64,000 nt of DNA from an uncultured Pedobacter sp. Its GTDB lineage: Bacteria; Bacteroidota; Bacteroidia; Sphingobacteriales; Sphingobacteriaceae. The translations under genes were made by a program, and so were the position numbers. Below are positions 26,608-35,961 of this stretch, one piece after another; positions within the stretch are counted from its first letter, which is position 1; each line of letters begins with the position of its first letter. The stretch lies in contig NZ_CAJYOJ010000077.1 of NCBI RefSeq assembly GCF_913776295.1, positions 1-64,000 on the forward strand, read 5' to 3'. Under the pieces are notes generated by a model. It saw only the letters and a program-made list of their open reading frames with translations, was not told the DNA's origin and made no database searches.

Positions 26608-29600
26608 ATGAAAGATTGTCTACAATCTGAAACGGGCACTGTTATGCCCAAAACCACCAAACTACAGAAGAGAAGAAGTTATGCGTTTAAAGCTTTTTTG
26701 ATCATGAAATTTACAGCAATCATCGTCTTTTGCCTCTCCATGCAACTGAGTGCCAATACCATGGCACAGAAAGTAAGCTTATCGGTAAAAGATGCCAGTC
26801 TTAAAACGATTTTTAAAGAGGTTCGGAAACAAACAGGCTACTATTTTATCTATAGCAACGAGGCCTTATCTCAATCCATACCGGTATCTGTTCAGGCTAA
26901 GAACCTGGAACTGGACAAACTTCTGGCTATCATTTTTGATCGCCAGCCACTAAGTTATGCTATTGAAGAACAAACCATTATCGTCAATATCAAAACCCCG
27001 GTTCCTGCCATGAGGGTGGACCGGATCATCACCGGTATCGTTACCGGACAGGATGATAACCAGACCTTACCTGGGGTATCGGTAAAAGTAAAAGGAAAAA
27101 ACGGGGGCGTCATCACCAATATGGATGGAAAGTATACCATTAACCTTCCCGAAGGTGAAAATACGCTCGTATTTTCATACCTGGGTTATACTACAAAAGA
27201 GGTCATCGTAGGCTCATCAAATACACTCAATGTTAAGCTCGCCGTAGAAAACAAGCAGCTGGAAGAAGTGGTTGTTCAAGCCTATGGAACCGTGCGTAAG
27301 AGTGCGCTGACCAATTCGGTTTCCACCATTAGTGCAAAAGAAATTGAATCCAGGCCCATATCAAATTTGGGTGTCGCATTGGTAGGTGCTGCACCTGGCT
27401 TGCAAACCACTACAGGAAGCGGGCAACCTGGTGCCGGGCCGGCCGTAAGGATCAGAGGATTTGGCACCATTAACGGTGGTTCTGATCCTTTGTACGTGGT
27501 AGATGGTGCACCTTATGAAGGCGCGCTGAACAACCTCAATCCCGATGATGTGGAAAGCATTTCCGTGTTGAAAGATGCTTCGGCCTCTGCCTTATATGGT
27601 TCGCGGGCAGCAAATGGTGTCATTCTGATCACCACAAAAAGAGGAAAAGACAGTCCGGCTACACTGACCTTAAAAACTACCCAGGGATTAAATTCACGCG
27701 GGCTGAGCGATTACGAAAAAGTAGATGCCTTTCAGTATTACCCGCTTTTATGGGAATCGATGAGAAACAGCCTGGTAACCGGCGGAGCAACTTTAGATGC
27801 GGCCAACACACAGGCATCCAATAATATTTCGGGGGCTCTGGTTTCGAACCCGTTTAATGTACCAGACAACCAGATTGTACTGACTGACGGAAGAATTAAT
27901 CCTTCAGCCAGCCTGCTTTATCCTGAAGACCTGGACTGGCGCGATGCGCTACGCCGCACCGGTTTAAGAAGTGAATATAATCTGAACTACAGAGGTGGCA
28001 GCAATAAAAGTGATTTTTTTGCTTCTTTCAATTATTTGAAGGATGAAGGTTATTCTGTTTTAACTGACTTTAATCGATATAGTGGCCGGGTAAACGTGAA
28101 CTCTCAGATTAAAAAATGGATCAAAACCGGGATGAATGTTTCAGGATCTGTTCAGAAAACAAAAGTAGGTAACGAAGATAGCGGAATCTGGGAAAATCCA
28201 TTTTACACCGACCTGATCTTTGGTCCTATCTATGCGGTACATAAACACAATCCTGACGGAAGTTATGTCATGGATGCATCCGGCAATAAAGTTTATGACG
28301 AAGGTTATACACGACCTATAGCGCCAGGTAGAAACGTGATAGCAGAAACGGAATACAATGATAATTTCACCGAACGCAATTTTTTAAGCGGCAGAACTTA
28401 TGCAGAGATTTCTTTTCTGAAAAACTTTAAATTCACAACGAACATCAGCCTGGATTTAAACAATTATAAATTCAATGTTTTTGATAGTCCGAAGATTGGA
28501 GACGGGCTTAGCTCAAACGGACGGAGCAACCGGACCAACACCACAACCCGTACCATTAACATTAACCAGTTGTTAAATTATAACAAGACCATTGGCAGAC
28601 ATAATATCGACGTGCTGGCCGGACATGAATCTTACCAGCGTCGTTACGATTACAATTTCGGCAGTGCAGCCGGACAAATTGTAAGCGGCTCAACGGAGTT
28701 GAGAAATTTTGCTAATATACTTTCACTAACTTCTTATCAGGATAATTACCGCATTGAGTCTTATTTCGGCCGGATGCAGTATGATTTTGACGGACGATAT
28801 TTCTTGTCTGCTTCTTATCGTACGGATGGATCTTCTAAATTTGCACCTGATTACCGCTGGGGCAACTTCTGGTCTGTGGGCGCTGGCTGGCAAATCAATA
28901 AGGAAAAGTTTTTTAAAGTGGGATGGGTAGACAACCTGAAAATCCGCGGATCTTATGGCCAGGTAGGTTCTGATGACCTGGGCAGTTATTATCTTTATCA
29001 GACCTTTTATGATACCGGATATAAAAATGGAAATGAGGCGGGGATAAAACAATCGCTGGCATTGGGAAATGAAAAAATTCAATGGGAATCTAACGACAAT
29101 ATGGATGTTGCCCTTGAATTTGGTGTATTGAAAAATAGGATTTCAGGAAGCGTTGAATATTTTAACCGCTATACGGATAATCTGTTATTTAATGTCCCAT
29201 TGGCTTTATCATCCGGATTAACGACTCAAAATCAGAATTTTGGCAGTTTGTACAATCGCGGAATTGAAATCCAGCTGGATGGTATACCGGTAAAAACCAA
29301 AAATTTCAGATGGAATATCGGCATCAACTGGACCAAAATCAATAATAAAATCTCTAAACTGCCATTCGATGAATTTATCGACGGAACCAAAAAATATATG
29401 GTGGGTCAGTCCCGTTACGATTACTGGCTAAGGGATTATTATGGTGTTGATCCGGATACGGGATCAGAACTATATGTTGCGGGGCCGGCCGCTACCTCAA
29501 CGAAAACTTTGGCCGACGGAACCGTAGTAACCACCAGCGGAAGCGGTGCGCAGTACCATTATGCTGGTTCTGCCATTCCTGATTTTTATGGCAGTATCAA

Positions 29601-30051
29601 CAATACCTTTACCTATAAAAATTTCTCTCTGGATTTCAGGTTTATCTACCAGGTGGGCGGTGTTTCGTTCGATAATGATTACCAATCGCTCATGTACAAC
29701 GGAACTTACGGGCGGGCACTGCATGTTGACGCCCTGAATCGCTGGCAGAACCCGGGCGACATTACCAACGTTCCAAGGCGGGCCATCGGCGCAACCATGT
29801 ATGATAGTGATAAATGGTTGGTTGATGCTTCTTACCTGTATTTACGCGCTGCCAACTTTAGCTATAACCTACCTAAAGCATTTACTAAAAAAATAGCCAT
29901 CAATAATGCCAGAGTCTTCGTTACCGGAGAAAACCTTTTTATGAAATCATACCGCAAAGGTTTTGATCCTTCACAGGCTTTCAACGGAAATACAGGCTAT
30001 ACCTATGCCCCTACACGGATTATTTCTTTAGGTTTAAACGTAACGCTATAA
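26608..30051 (+). CDS. SusC/RagA TonB-dependent transporter with STN domain
   Basis: This outer-membrane importer and signal transducer has 1147 residues. Signal sequence after a long N-terminal lead (hydrophobic ~32-50); STN domain ~55-130 (LKTIFKEVRKQTGYYFIY), which contacts FecR; carboxypeptidase-like beta-sandwich ~140-215; plug with ALYGSRAANGVILITTKRG; then the 22-strand barrel to the C terminus. SusC transports oligomers captured by its SusD partner, encoded 10 bases downstream. The linked enzymes are peptidases rather than glycosidases, so a peptide substrate is inferred. First gene of the susC-susD-M14 operon. Confidence 0.94.
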   Translation: MKDCLQSETGTVMPKTTKLQKRRSYAFKAFLIMKFTAIIVFCLSMQLSANTMAQKVSLSVKDASLKTIFKEVRKQTGYYFIYSNEALSQSIPVSVQAKNLELDKLLAIIFDRQPLSYAIEEQTIIVNIKTPVPAMRVDRIITGIVTGQDDNQTLPGVSVKVKGKNGGVITNMDGKYTINLPEGENTLVFSYLGYTTKEVIVGSSNTLNVKLAVENKQLEEVVVQAYGTVRKSALTNSVSTISAKEIESRPISNLGVALVGAAPGLQTTTGSGQPGAGPAVRIRGFGTINGGSDPLYVVDGAPYEGALNNLNPDDVESISVLKDASASALYGSRAANGVILITTKRGKDSPATLTLKTTQGLNSRGLSDYEKVDAFQYYPLLWESMRNSLVTGGATLDAANTQASNNISGALVSNPFNVPDNQIVLTDGRINPSASLLYPEDLDWRDALRRTGLRSEYNLNYRGGSNKSDFFASFNYLKDEGYSVLTDFNRYSGRVNVNSQIKKWIKTGMNVSGSVQKTKVGNEDSGIWENPFYTDLIFGPIYAVHKHNPDGSYVMDASGNKVYDEGYTRPIAPGRNVIAETEYNDNFTERNFLSGRTYAEISFLKNFKFTTNISLDLNNYKFNVFDSPKIGDGLSSNGRSNRTNTTTRTININQLLNYNKTIGRHNIDVLAGHESYQRRYDYNFGSAAGQIVSGSTELRNFANILSLTSYQDNYRIESYFGRMQYDFDGRYFLSASYRTDGSSKFAPDYRWGNFWSVGAGWQINKEKFFKVGWVDNLKIRGSYGQVGSDDLGSYYLYQTFYDTGYKNGNEAGIKQSLALGNEKIQWESNDNMDVALEFGVLKNRISGSVEYFNRYTDNLLFNVPLALSSGLTTQNQNFGSLYNRGIEIQLDGIPVKTKNFRWNIGINWTKINNKISKLPFDEFIDGTKKYMVGQSRYDYWLRDYYGVDPDTGSELYVAGPAATSTKTLADGTVVTTSGSGAQYHYAGSAIPDFYGSINNTFTYKNFSLDFRFIYQVGGVSFDNDYQSLMYNGTYGRALHVDALNRWQNPGDITNVPRRAIGATMYDSDKWLVDASYLYLRAANFSYNLPKAFTKKIAINNARVFVTGENLFMKSYRKGFDPSQAFNGNTGYTYAPTRIISLGLNVTL

Positions 30052-30061
30052 TATCATTGAC

Positions 30062-31606
30062 ATGAAAATTTTTAAACTCACATCGGTATTCATGCTGATT
30101 ACGGCATTGCTTACCTCTTGCAAAAAAGACTTTTTAGAAACCTTCCCTACCGATCAGGTAGCGCAAACTACCGCCTTCGAATCTTTAGCCAATGCCAAAC
30201 TGGCCGTTAATGGTATGTATAGGCTGATGTACCTGCAGATCTCGAATCAATCGCAGGATGCTCATGGGGCCATGATGCTGAATATGGACGCCATGGGAGA
30301 AGATTTTGTATGGTCGGGCAATACTTACAGTTATTTCAAACCCGCTTTACGGTGGGTAGATCACCGCAGTGCTGCAACGGGTTTAGCAGCTTTTCCGTAT
30401 ATTCTTTATTACCGCATTAACAGTAATGCCAACATGATTATCGAAAACATTGATAAAATTGACGGTTCTGCAAATGAAAAAGCAGCGGTTAAAGGCGAAT
30501 GTCTGGCCGTACGGGCCTGGTGCCACTTTAACCTGGTTCAGCTTTATGGCAAACGCTACGAAGCAGGTAAACAGAATACACAGCCCGGCGTTCCAATAAT
30601 CATCAACAATAGTGGAGTTGATCAGCCACGTTCCACTGTAGAAGATGTTTATAAGCAGATTAATGCCGATTTGGATCAGGCCATCTCCTTACTTTCTGCC
30701 GCCGTGGCCAGACCAGCCAAAACCCATGTTAACATCAATGTGGCCAAAGGATTTAAAGCACGTGTTGCGCTTACGATGCAGGATTGGGCTACCGCAGCCA
30801 GGATGGCTAAAGAAGCCCGTACGGGACTTAGCTTAATGAGTAATGCTGATTACCTGGGCGGATTTACGCAGATTGGCAATATAGAATGGATGTGGGGGGC
30901 AAACCAGCTTGTAGATCAGGTACCTACTTACGGGTCTTTTTATTCTTATGTTTCGGCCAATTTCAACTCCTCATGGAACAGGCTGGAACCCAAAATGATC
31001 AATTCCGTTTTATATGCTAAAATTTCCAGCACCGATATCCGCAAAAAACTGTGGTGGGACGGAACCACAGCAGAAAAAAGCAATTTTCCCGGCGCTATTG
31101 ATGCCGCTACCAACGCACCGGCTTCGGGTGTAAAAGTAATTAAATATATGCACCGTAAATTTAAGGTGCAGGATGTGAACAGCCGGGCAGGCGACATTCC
31201 CTTTATGCGTGTGGCCGAAATGTACCTGATTGAAGCAGAGGCCCTGGCCAGAAGCGGACAGGATGCTGCTGCAGCAACAGCCCTTTATCCCTTAGCGGTG
31301 AACAGAAATCCATCTTATGTTTTATCAACAAAAACAGGCAATGATCTGATTGAAGAAATCATGATCCAAAGAAGGGTGGAATTGTGGGGTGAAGGTTTCC
31401 GCTTTTACGATCTGAAACGTACCGATAGTGAACTGAACCGGAACGGGATGGATAATCCCCGTGTAAGCAGCACGGTAACCTACACCGATATCGCCTTTAC
31501 CTTATCAAAACCTAAGCCTTCTCAAAGTAATTTATGGGAATATAAAATTCCGCAAGACGAGATTGACGTGAATAAAGCGATAGGCCCTGAAGATCAGAAC
31601 CCATAA
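30062..31606 (+). CDS. SusD/RagB-family surface lipoprotein
   Basis: This outer-surface substrate-binding lipoprotein forms a lid over the SusC barrel. It has 514 residues with lipobox LTSC (Cys20) followed by KKDFLET, typical of SusD surface export. Helical TPR-like repeats of the SusD fold follow (CLAVRAWCHFNLVQLYGKR), and a C-terminal RagB region includes RRVELWGEGFRFYDLKR. It is coupled to the preceding susC with a 10-base gap. Hairpin 31620-31647 separates it from the M14 gene. Confidence 0.94.
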   Translation: MKIFKLTSVFMLITALLTSCKKDFLETFPTDQVAQTTAFESLANAKLAVNGMYRLMYLQISNQSQDAHGAMMLNMDAMGEDFVWSGNTYSYFKPALRWVDHRSAATGLAAFPYILYYRINSNANMIIENIDKIDGSANEKAAVKGECLAVRAWCHFNLVQLYGKRYEAGKQNTQPGVPIIINNSGVDQPRSTVEDVYKQINADLDQAISLLSAAVARPAKTHVNINVAKGFKARVALTMQDWATAARMAKEARTGLSLMSNADYLGGFTQIGNIEWMWGANQLVDQVPTYGSFYSYVSANFNSSWNRLEPKMINSVLYAKISSTDIRKKLWWDGTTAEKSNFPGAIDAATNAPASGVKVIKYMHRKFKVQDVNSRAGDIPFMRVAEMYLIEAEALARSGQDAAAATALYPLAVNRNPSYVLSTKTGNDLIEEIMIQRRVELWGEGFRFYDLKRTDSELNRNGMDNPRVSSTVTYTDIAFTLSKPKPSQSNLWEYKIPQDEIDVNKAIGPEDQNP

Positions 31607-31619
31607 TTAACCTCCAGAT

Positions 31620-31647
31620 AAGGGCTGCCCCCCTATGGGTAGCCCTT
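31620..31647 (+). terminator. attenuator-like hairpin between susD and the M14 gene
   Basis: AAGGGCTGCCC pairs with GGGTAGCCCTT (11 bp with one G-U) around a 6-base loop, followed by TATAAAC. The U-tract is short, so partial read-through into the peptidase gene 16 bases on is likely. Confidence 0.75.
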
Positions 31648-31662
31648 TATAAACGATGTATA

Positions 31663-32898
31663 ATGAGTAAATTAACCAAACTGTTCATCATTCAGCTTGT
31701 CTTGCTGAATATACTGTTATCCTGCAAGTCGAGATCGATTCAGACTACCGGAACGACTTTACAAGAACAGGCACCTAAAGCGTCGATCCGTTTTCAGCAA
31801 AGAAAGGTTTTTCATTTTAACCAGGGTACTGTTGCCTTTAGTAATACTTTTGCCGGAGCAAGACTGAACCAGGTTACGCAGCTAAACGACAGCACTTTTA
31901 AACTCCTGATCGAACCCGAAAATACACCGGTTAATCCAAGTCCGTGGTATGCCTTTAAAATATGGTCGGCTCATAAACGTCGCTATATCCTGCAATTAAC
32001 CTATGTCGGCACCAAACATCGTTATGATCCGAAGCTCCAATTGAACAATGGCGCGTGGAAAGATGTGCAGCCTATCGAAGTGAGCCAAGATGAAAATCTT
32101 GCCAGCTTTGGTTTGGAGGCAGGTGCCGATTCTTTGCTCATTGCGGCGCAGGAGCTGATGACTAGTCATGATGAATACCAGTGGGAAGACAGCCTGGCTA
32201 AACTGCCCTTTATCAAGCGTATGCAGATTGGTAAAAGCATATTGGGAAAACCTGTTAACGCTTTAAACATCACAGAAGGAAACGGGAAAAAGCTCATTGT
32301 GATTCTTAGCCGGCAACATCCTCCTGAGGTTACCGGTTACATGGCTATGCAGGAATTCATCAGAACTGTGAGCGGTTCATCTGCTCTCGCCCGGAGCTTT
32401 CGCAAAGCTTATGAGGTTGTACTTATTCCGATGATTAATCCGGATGGGGTTGATGAGGGAAACTGGCGTCATAATGTTGCCGGGGTTGATTTGAATAGAG
32501 ATTGGGAAAATTTTATCCAACCTGAAACGAGAAGTGTCAGAAATTATATCTTAAAAAAAGTTGATCGGCAGCAGGCAAAAGTATACTTCGGGATCGATTT
32601 CCATTCGACTTATCACGACGTATTTTACACCAATGAAGATCAACCTTTGCAGCAAACCAACCGCCCCGGTTTTACCCTTAAATGGCTGAATGCCTTTAGT
32701 GAGTCTATACCTGGCTTTAAGCCGAATATCAAACCTTCACCAAATGGCGGAAATGTATCCAAAAGCTGGATGGGAAGAATTTTGAATGCTGAGGCATTAA
32801 CTTACGAGGTAGGCGATGATACGCCAAGACCAACACTTAAAATGAAAGGCCGGGTGGCTGCAGAAAAAATGATGGAACTGCTCTTAGCTGAAGAATAA
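31663..32898 (+). CDS. M14 zinc carboxypeptidase, cytosolic-carboxypeptidase-like, lipoprotein
   Basis: The protein has 411 residues. Lipobox LLSC (Cys21) anchors it in a membrane. An N-terminal beta-sandwich domain (~45-155, with SPWYAFKIWS) resembles that of cytosolic carboxypeptidases. The catalytic domain follows with zinc ligands His219 and Glu222 (RQHPPE), the VDLNRDW motif, His314 (DFHSTYH) and general base Glu382 (LTYEVGD). All key residues are present. Enzymes of this branch often act on acidic or branched peptides. Last gene of the plus-strand operon; tail-to-tail with the cyanophycinase operon. Exact substrate unknown. Confidence 0.88.
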   Translation: MSKLTKLFIIQLVLLNILLSCKSRSIQTTGTTLQEQAPKASIRFQQRKVFHFNQGTVAFSNTFAGARLNQVTQLNDSTFKLLIEPENTPVNPSPWYAFKIWSAHKRRYILQLTYVGTKHRYDPKLQLNNGAWKDVQPIEVSQDENLASFGLEAGADSLLIAAQELMTSHDEYQWEDSLAKLPFIKRMQIGKSILGKPVNALNITEGNGKKLIVILSRQHPPEVTGYMAMQEFIRTVSGSSALARSFRKAYEVVLIPMINPDGVDEGNWRHNVAGVDLNRDWENFIQPETRSVRNYILKKVDRQQAKVYFGIDFHSTYHDVFYTNEDQPLQQTNRPGFTLKWLNAFSESIPGFKPNIKPSPNGGNVSKSWMGRILNAEALTYEVGDDTPRPTLKMKGRVAAEKMMELLLAEE

Positions 32899-32907
32899 TC
32901 GGTTTAA

Positions 32908-32941
32908 TACAAAATGGCCGGTAGTGACCGGCCATTTTGTA
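32908..32941. terminator. bidirectional terminator between the two half-loci
   Basis: A perfect 14-bp stem (TACAAAATGGCCGG and its complement) with the 6-base loop TAGTGA. A-rich left and T-rich right arms give U-tracts on both strands. It sits in the 48-base gap between the M14 stop (32898) and the cyanophycinase stop (32947) and ends both operons. Confidence 0.92.
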
Positions 32942-32946
32942 TTTAT

Positions 32947-33786
32947 TTAGGGCTTAACGTTGATCACATCACCTGCAGTGAAGATTCCAAAATCGGCCTG
33001 TTTAAATTTTAGCAAACCCTTACCCGTTTTTGTAAGTGACTTTGGATTGGCTATACGAACGACCTGACTTTCACCTGCTACAGTGGCTTTATTGCCGTGA
33101 ACGATGATTGCTGTGCTTTCATCAATACCTATGCAAACCAGATTGGGGTGCGCGGCCAGGGCAGAAATCAATCGGTTATAACGGTTACGTTTTAGAAAAT
33201 GCTGATCAATGATGGTATTTTGCAACAAACCCATTCCTTCAGCAAATTCGATATTTTTATCCCATAATTTGTTAAACGTCTCTTTGTAAACAGTATCTAA
33301 AAGTTGTTTTCCGGTAATCATATACTTGCTCATTACCGCAGCACCAGCACTTGTTCCGGCAATAGTAGCTCCATTTTGATAAGCCTTATGAATAGCAGTG
33401 TAAACCGGGGTGTTCAGCACCGATTTCATAAAACGGTTCTGGTCGCCACCTAAAATGTAAATCAGTTTTGCACCTGACAGGGAATCGGTCCATTTTCGAT
33501 CATTAACATCATGTTTGCTGAAATTAAAATTCCTGATTGCCCGGTTGTCAAGCTTCTTTAGCTGAGCGGAAAGGGTTCCGAAACCTACATCCGGCACTTC
33601 GCTGGCCATTGGTAGTACAATAATATAATCGTTGGCTTTAAGTGAAGCGGTGTTCAACATTTCTTTCATTAAAGCATCTGAGCGTTCGCCGCCACCTATG
33701 ATAAACAGCTTACCTGTAGGCTTTCTTTGCGCAACCGCCATTAGTGAAAAACTGGCCAGACATACCAGCAAAAATAGTTTTTTCAT
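32947..33786 (-). CDS. secreted cyanophycinase (S51 family)
   Basis: It is a serine exopeptidase that releases beta-Asp-Arg dipeptides from cyanophycin. It has 279 residues with a signal peptide ending AVAQ (~20). Nucleophile Ser146 lies in GTSAGA, His195 in DQHFLKRNRYNR, and Glu222 comes exactly 27 residues after the His, as in Synechocystis CphB (S132, H174, E201). Gln116 (GGDQ) and the Asp, Gln and three Arg of the DQHxxxRxRxxR motif match CphB substrate-binding residues. It acts in the periplasm or outside. Its ATG overlaps the stop of the isoaspartyl peptidase gene by one base (TAATG), indicating coupled translation. Strong family call; the polymer itself is inferred. Confidence 0.92.
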   Translation of the reverse strand: MKKLFLLVCLASFSLMAVAQRKPTGKLFIIGGGERSDALMKEMLNTASLKANDYIIVLPMASEVPDVGFGTLSAQLKKLDNRAIRNFNFSKHDVNDRKWTDSLSGAKLIYILGGDQNRFMKSVLNTPVYTAIHKAYQNGATIAGTSAGAAVMSKYMITGKQLLDTVYKETFNKLWDKNIEFAEGMGLLQNTIIDQHFLKRNRYNRLISALAAHPNLVCIGIDESTAIIVHGNKATVAGESQVVRIANPKSLTKTGKGLLKFKQADFGIFTAGDVINVKP

Positions 33787-34811
33787 TATTTGTAAATGTT
33801 TACTTCGATTTTCCCATCCGCAGTGATGGTGCCTCTGTACATGCCTTCGGTGTTAAATGGCATCGCCACATTTCCTTTTTTATCTAAAGCGATCAAACCG
33901 CCGTCGCCCCCCATTTTACCAACCTTATCCAGTACAATTTTCGACGCTTCCGCTACCGAAATACCTTTGTATTCCATTAAATCTGAAATGGTTTTGGCTA
34001 CCACATTGCGGATATAAAACTCGCCCCAACCGGTACACGAAATGCCCGCAGTTTCGTTGTTACAGTAGGTTCCTGCGCCAATAATCGGCGAATCGCCTAC
34101 CCTGCCATATTTTTTATTGGTCATACCTCCTGTTGATGTTCCTGCGGCCAGGTTGCCAGCTTGATCCAAAGCTACACAGCCCACAGTACCGAATTTATAA
34201 TCGTGGTTTTTGATACCAAGCAAGCCTGATTTTTTACTGCCATGATCTAAAACTGCTTTAGTAGAATCTGCTTTAATGGCTTCCTGCAAACCATCCCAAC
34301 GTTCCTTTGTCCAGAAATACTTAGGATCTACGATTTCAAGTCCCGCCTCTTTCGCAAAGAGATCGGCTCCCGACCCCACCATCATCACATGTTCCGATTT
34401 TTCCATGACTGCTCTTGCAGCTGAAATGGGATTTTTAACAGTGGTAACACCTGCAACGGCACCAGCCATCAGGGTTTTTCCGTCCATTATGGCGGCATCC
34501 AGTTCATTTCTGCCATCGTGGGTAAAAACAGCGCCCTTACCTGCATTAAAATGCGGATCGTTTTCTAAAACATGGATGGTTGCCTCAACCGCGTCGAGAC
34601 TTGATTTACCCGCTTTAATTTCGGCATAACCGGCCTGCAAAGCCTTTGTTAAAGCGGCTACATAAGCAGCCTCCTTATCCGGTGTCATGTTTTTCTTCAA
34701 AATGGTACCTGCACCACCATGAATCACCATTACATATTTTTTCTGTTGTGCATTCACATTCAATGCCCAAATAGTGCATAATAATACCGTTAATAACTTT
34801 AATGCTCTCAT
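33786..34811 (-). CDS. isoaspartyl peptidase / plant-type L-asparaginase, secreted
   Basis: It is an N-terminal-nucleophile hydrolase that splits beta-aspartyl dipeptides, the products of cyanophycinase, into aspartate and the second amino acid. It has 341 residues with a signal peptide (1-~21, ending VNAQ). The precursor self-cleaves before Thr209 in FGTVGCVAL; the family motifs VIHGGAG, FNAGKGAV, ELDAAIMDG and GTSTGGM are present. It lies between two cyanophycinase genes: 6 bases after the first and overlapping the second by one base. Export shows that dipeptide hydrolysis happens outside the cytoplasm. Confidence 0.93.
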   Translation of the reverse strand: MRALKLLTVLLCTIWALNVNAQQKKYVMVIHGGAGTILKKNMTPDKEAAYVAALTKALQAGYAEIKAGKSSLDAVEATIHVLENDPHFNAGKGAVFTHDGRNELDAAIMDGKTLMAGAVAGVTTVKNPISAARAVMEKSEHVMMVGSGADLFAKEAGLEIVDPKYFWTKERWDGLQEAIKADSTKAVLDHGSKKSGLLGIKNHDYKFGTVGCVALDQAGNLAAGTSTGGMTNKKYGRVGDSPIIGAGTYCNNETAGISCTGWGEFYIRNVVAKTISDLMEYKGISVAEASKIVLDKVGKMGGDGGLIALDKKGNVAMPFNTEGMYRGTITADGKIEVNIYK

Positions 34812-34817
34812 TTTATT

Positions 34818-35906
34818 CTATTGATCTTTTTTATTTAAAACTCCGTTATCTATCCACCATGAGTACCATTTGCCGCCACTGGCTTCACTTGCTTTAAAGG
34901 TAGCAACATTAAAACTACCGCTACCGTGAACCGAGGCAGCAATTTCGTAAACAGAAACCGCTTTTCCGTTATTGTTCCAAATTACTTTTTGATTTGCCTC
35001 AAACTGCTCTGGTTGTTTGGTGGCATCAGGATTAATGAAATAAGCATAACTATAGGCTCTGGTGGCTGAATAATCACCAAGAACCTGTGCTTTTCCGTCT
35101 TTATCAATGCAAACAGCAGTACGCTCATCTACAGCAATACATTTAGCCTGAACTGAAAAATCCTTATTGATCCTCCCTAAAAATACCAAAGATCTTCCTT
35201 CGCGATCGCGGGTGAGATAATGCTGGTCGGTAATTACATTTTGCAGATAGGGTGCTTTTAGAAAATCATTATTGTACAAGGTAACATTTGTATGGTATGG
35301 ATTTGCCAATGCCTGCGCGGAGGTTAAGCCACCGGTTTCGCCGCTGTAATAAAAACCACCCAAAATGGCACAACCTGCGCTGGTACCACCAACTGGTGCT
35401 TTTTTATCGTTTAACAGATAATTTAAGGCCTGTTCGGTTTTGGTGCCTTTCCAGTATTTCATGTAATCAGACTGGTCGCCGCCGGCAATGAAGACCATTT
35501 CCGCATTGCGGATAATATAGGCAACACCATCGTCATTGGCCAGTTCCCTGGAGTTGATCAGGAGGGTTTCGACAGAATTAACGGTGCCCAGTGCATTTAC
35601 AAAAGCATTGTAGGCATCCGTTCCGCTTGCACGCAGAATCACGACATCTCCACCTCCGCTTCTGGCCATCATCCATCTAAAAGCGGCTTCCACATCAGTA
35701 CCTCCTCCCATTAAAACCATACCGCCGTTAACAGGTTTCACCACATTAGCCGTATCACCTATAATTCCAATAGAACCAGGTCTTTTGGATGATGGTGTTT
35801 CTTTCCCTGAAGGTTTTGTTGGTGTAACGGATGTGCCATCCGATTTACCACATCCTACTGTTGAGATGCAAAAAACCATGAATAGCGCAAGTAATGATTG
35901 TTTCAT
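34818..35906 (-). CDS. cyanophycinase (S51 family), lipoprotein
   Basis: This is the second cyanophycinase of the operon, longer at 362 residues, with lipobox TVGC (Cys19). Nucleophile Ser176 is in GGTSAGC, substrate Gln145 in GGDQ, and DQHYLTRDREGR keeps Asp, Gln, His and all three Arg of the CphB motif. The acid Glu lies in AVDERTA, 32 residues after the His owing to a small insertion. An extra C-terminal region (~300-362) is not in the shorter paralog. Residues after Cys (GKSD) are only weakly like surface-export signals, so it may face the periplasm or the outside. Two paralogs of different location suggest stepwise breakdown. Confidence 0.9.
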   Translation of the reverse strand: MKQSLLALFMVFCISTVGCGKSDGTSVTPTKPSGKETPSSKRPGSIGIIGDTANVVKPVNGGMVLMGGGTDVEAAFRWMMARSGGGDVVILRASGTDAYNAFVNALGTVNSVETLLINSRELANDDGVAYIIRNAEMVFIAGGDQSDYMKYWKGTKTEQALNYLLNDKKAPVGGTSAGCAILGGFYYSGETGGLTSAQALANPYHTNVTLYNNDFLKAPYLQNVITDQHYLTRDREGRSLVFLGRINKDFSVQAKCIAVDERTAVCIDKDGKAQVLGDYSATRAYSYAYFINPDATKQPEQFEANQKVIWNNNGKAVSVYEIAASVHGSGSFNVATFKASEASGGKWYSWWIDNGVLNKKDQ

Positions 35907-35927
35907 AGTAATAATTAAAAATGTTGA

Positions 35928-35948
35928 GGGAGATGCAAATCATCTCCC
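35928..35948 (-). terminator. attenuator-like hairpin between susD and the cyanophycinase genes
   Basis: GGGAGATG and CATCTCCC form an 8-bp stem with a 5-base loop, extendable with imperfect pairs. On the minus strand it runs into CAACATTTTTAATTATT. It lies in the 55 bases between the susD stop and the first peptidase start. Confidence 0.75.
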
Positions 35949-35961
35949 CGACATTAACAAC

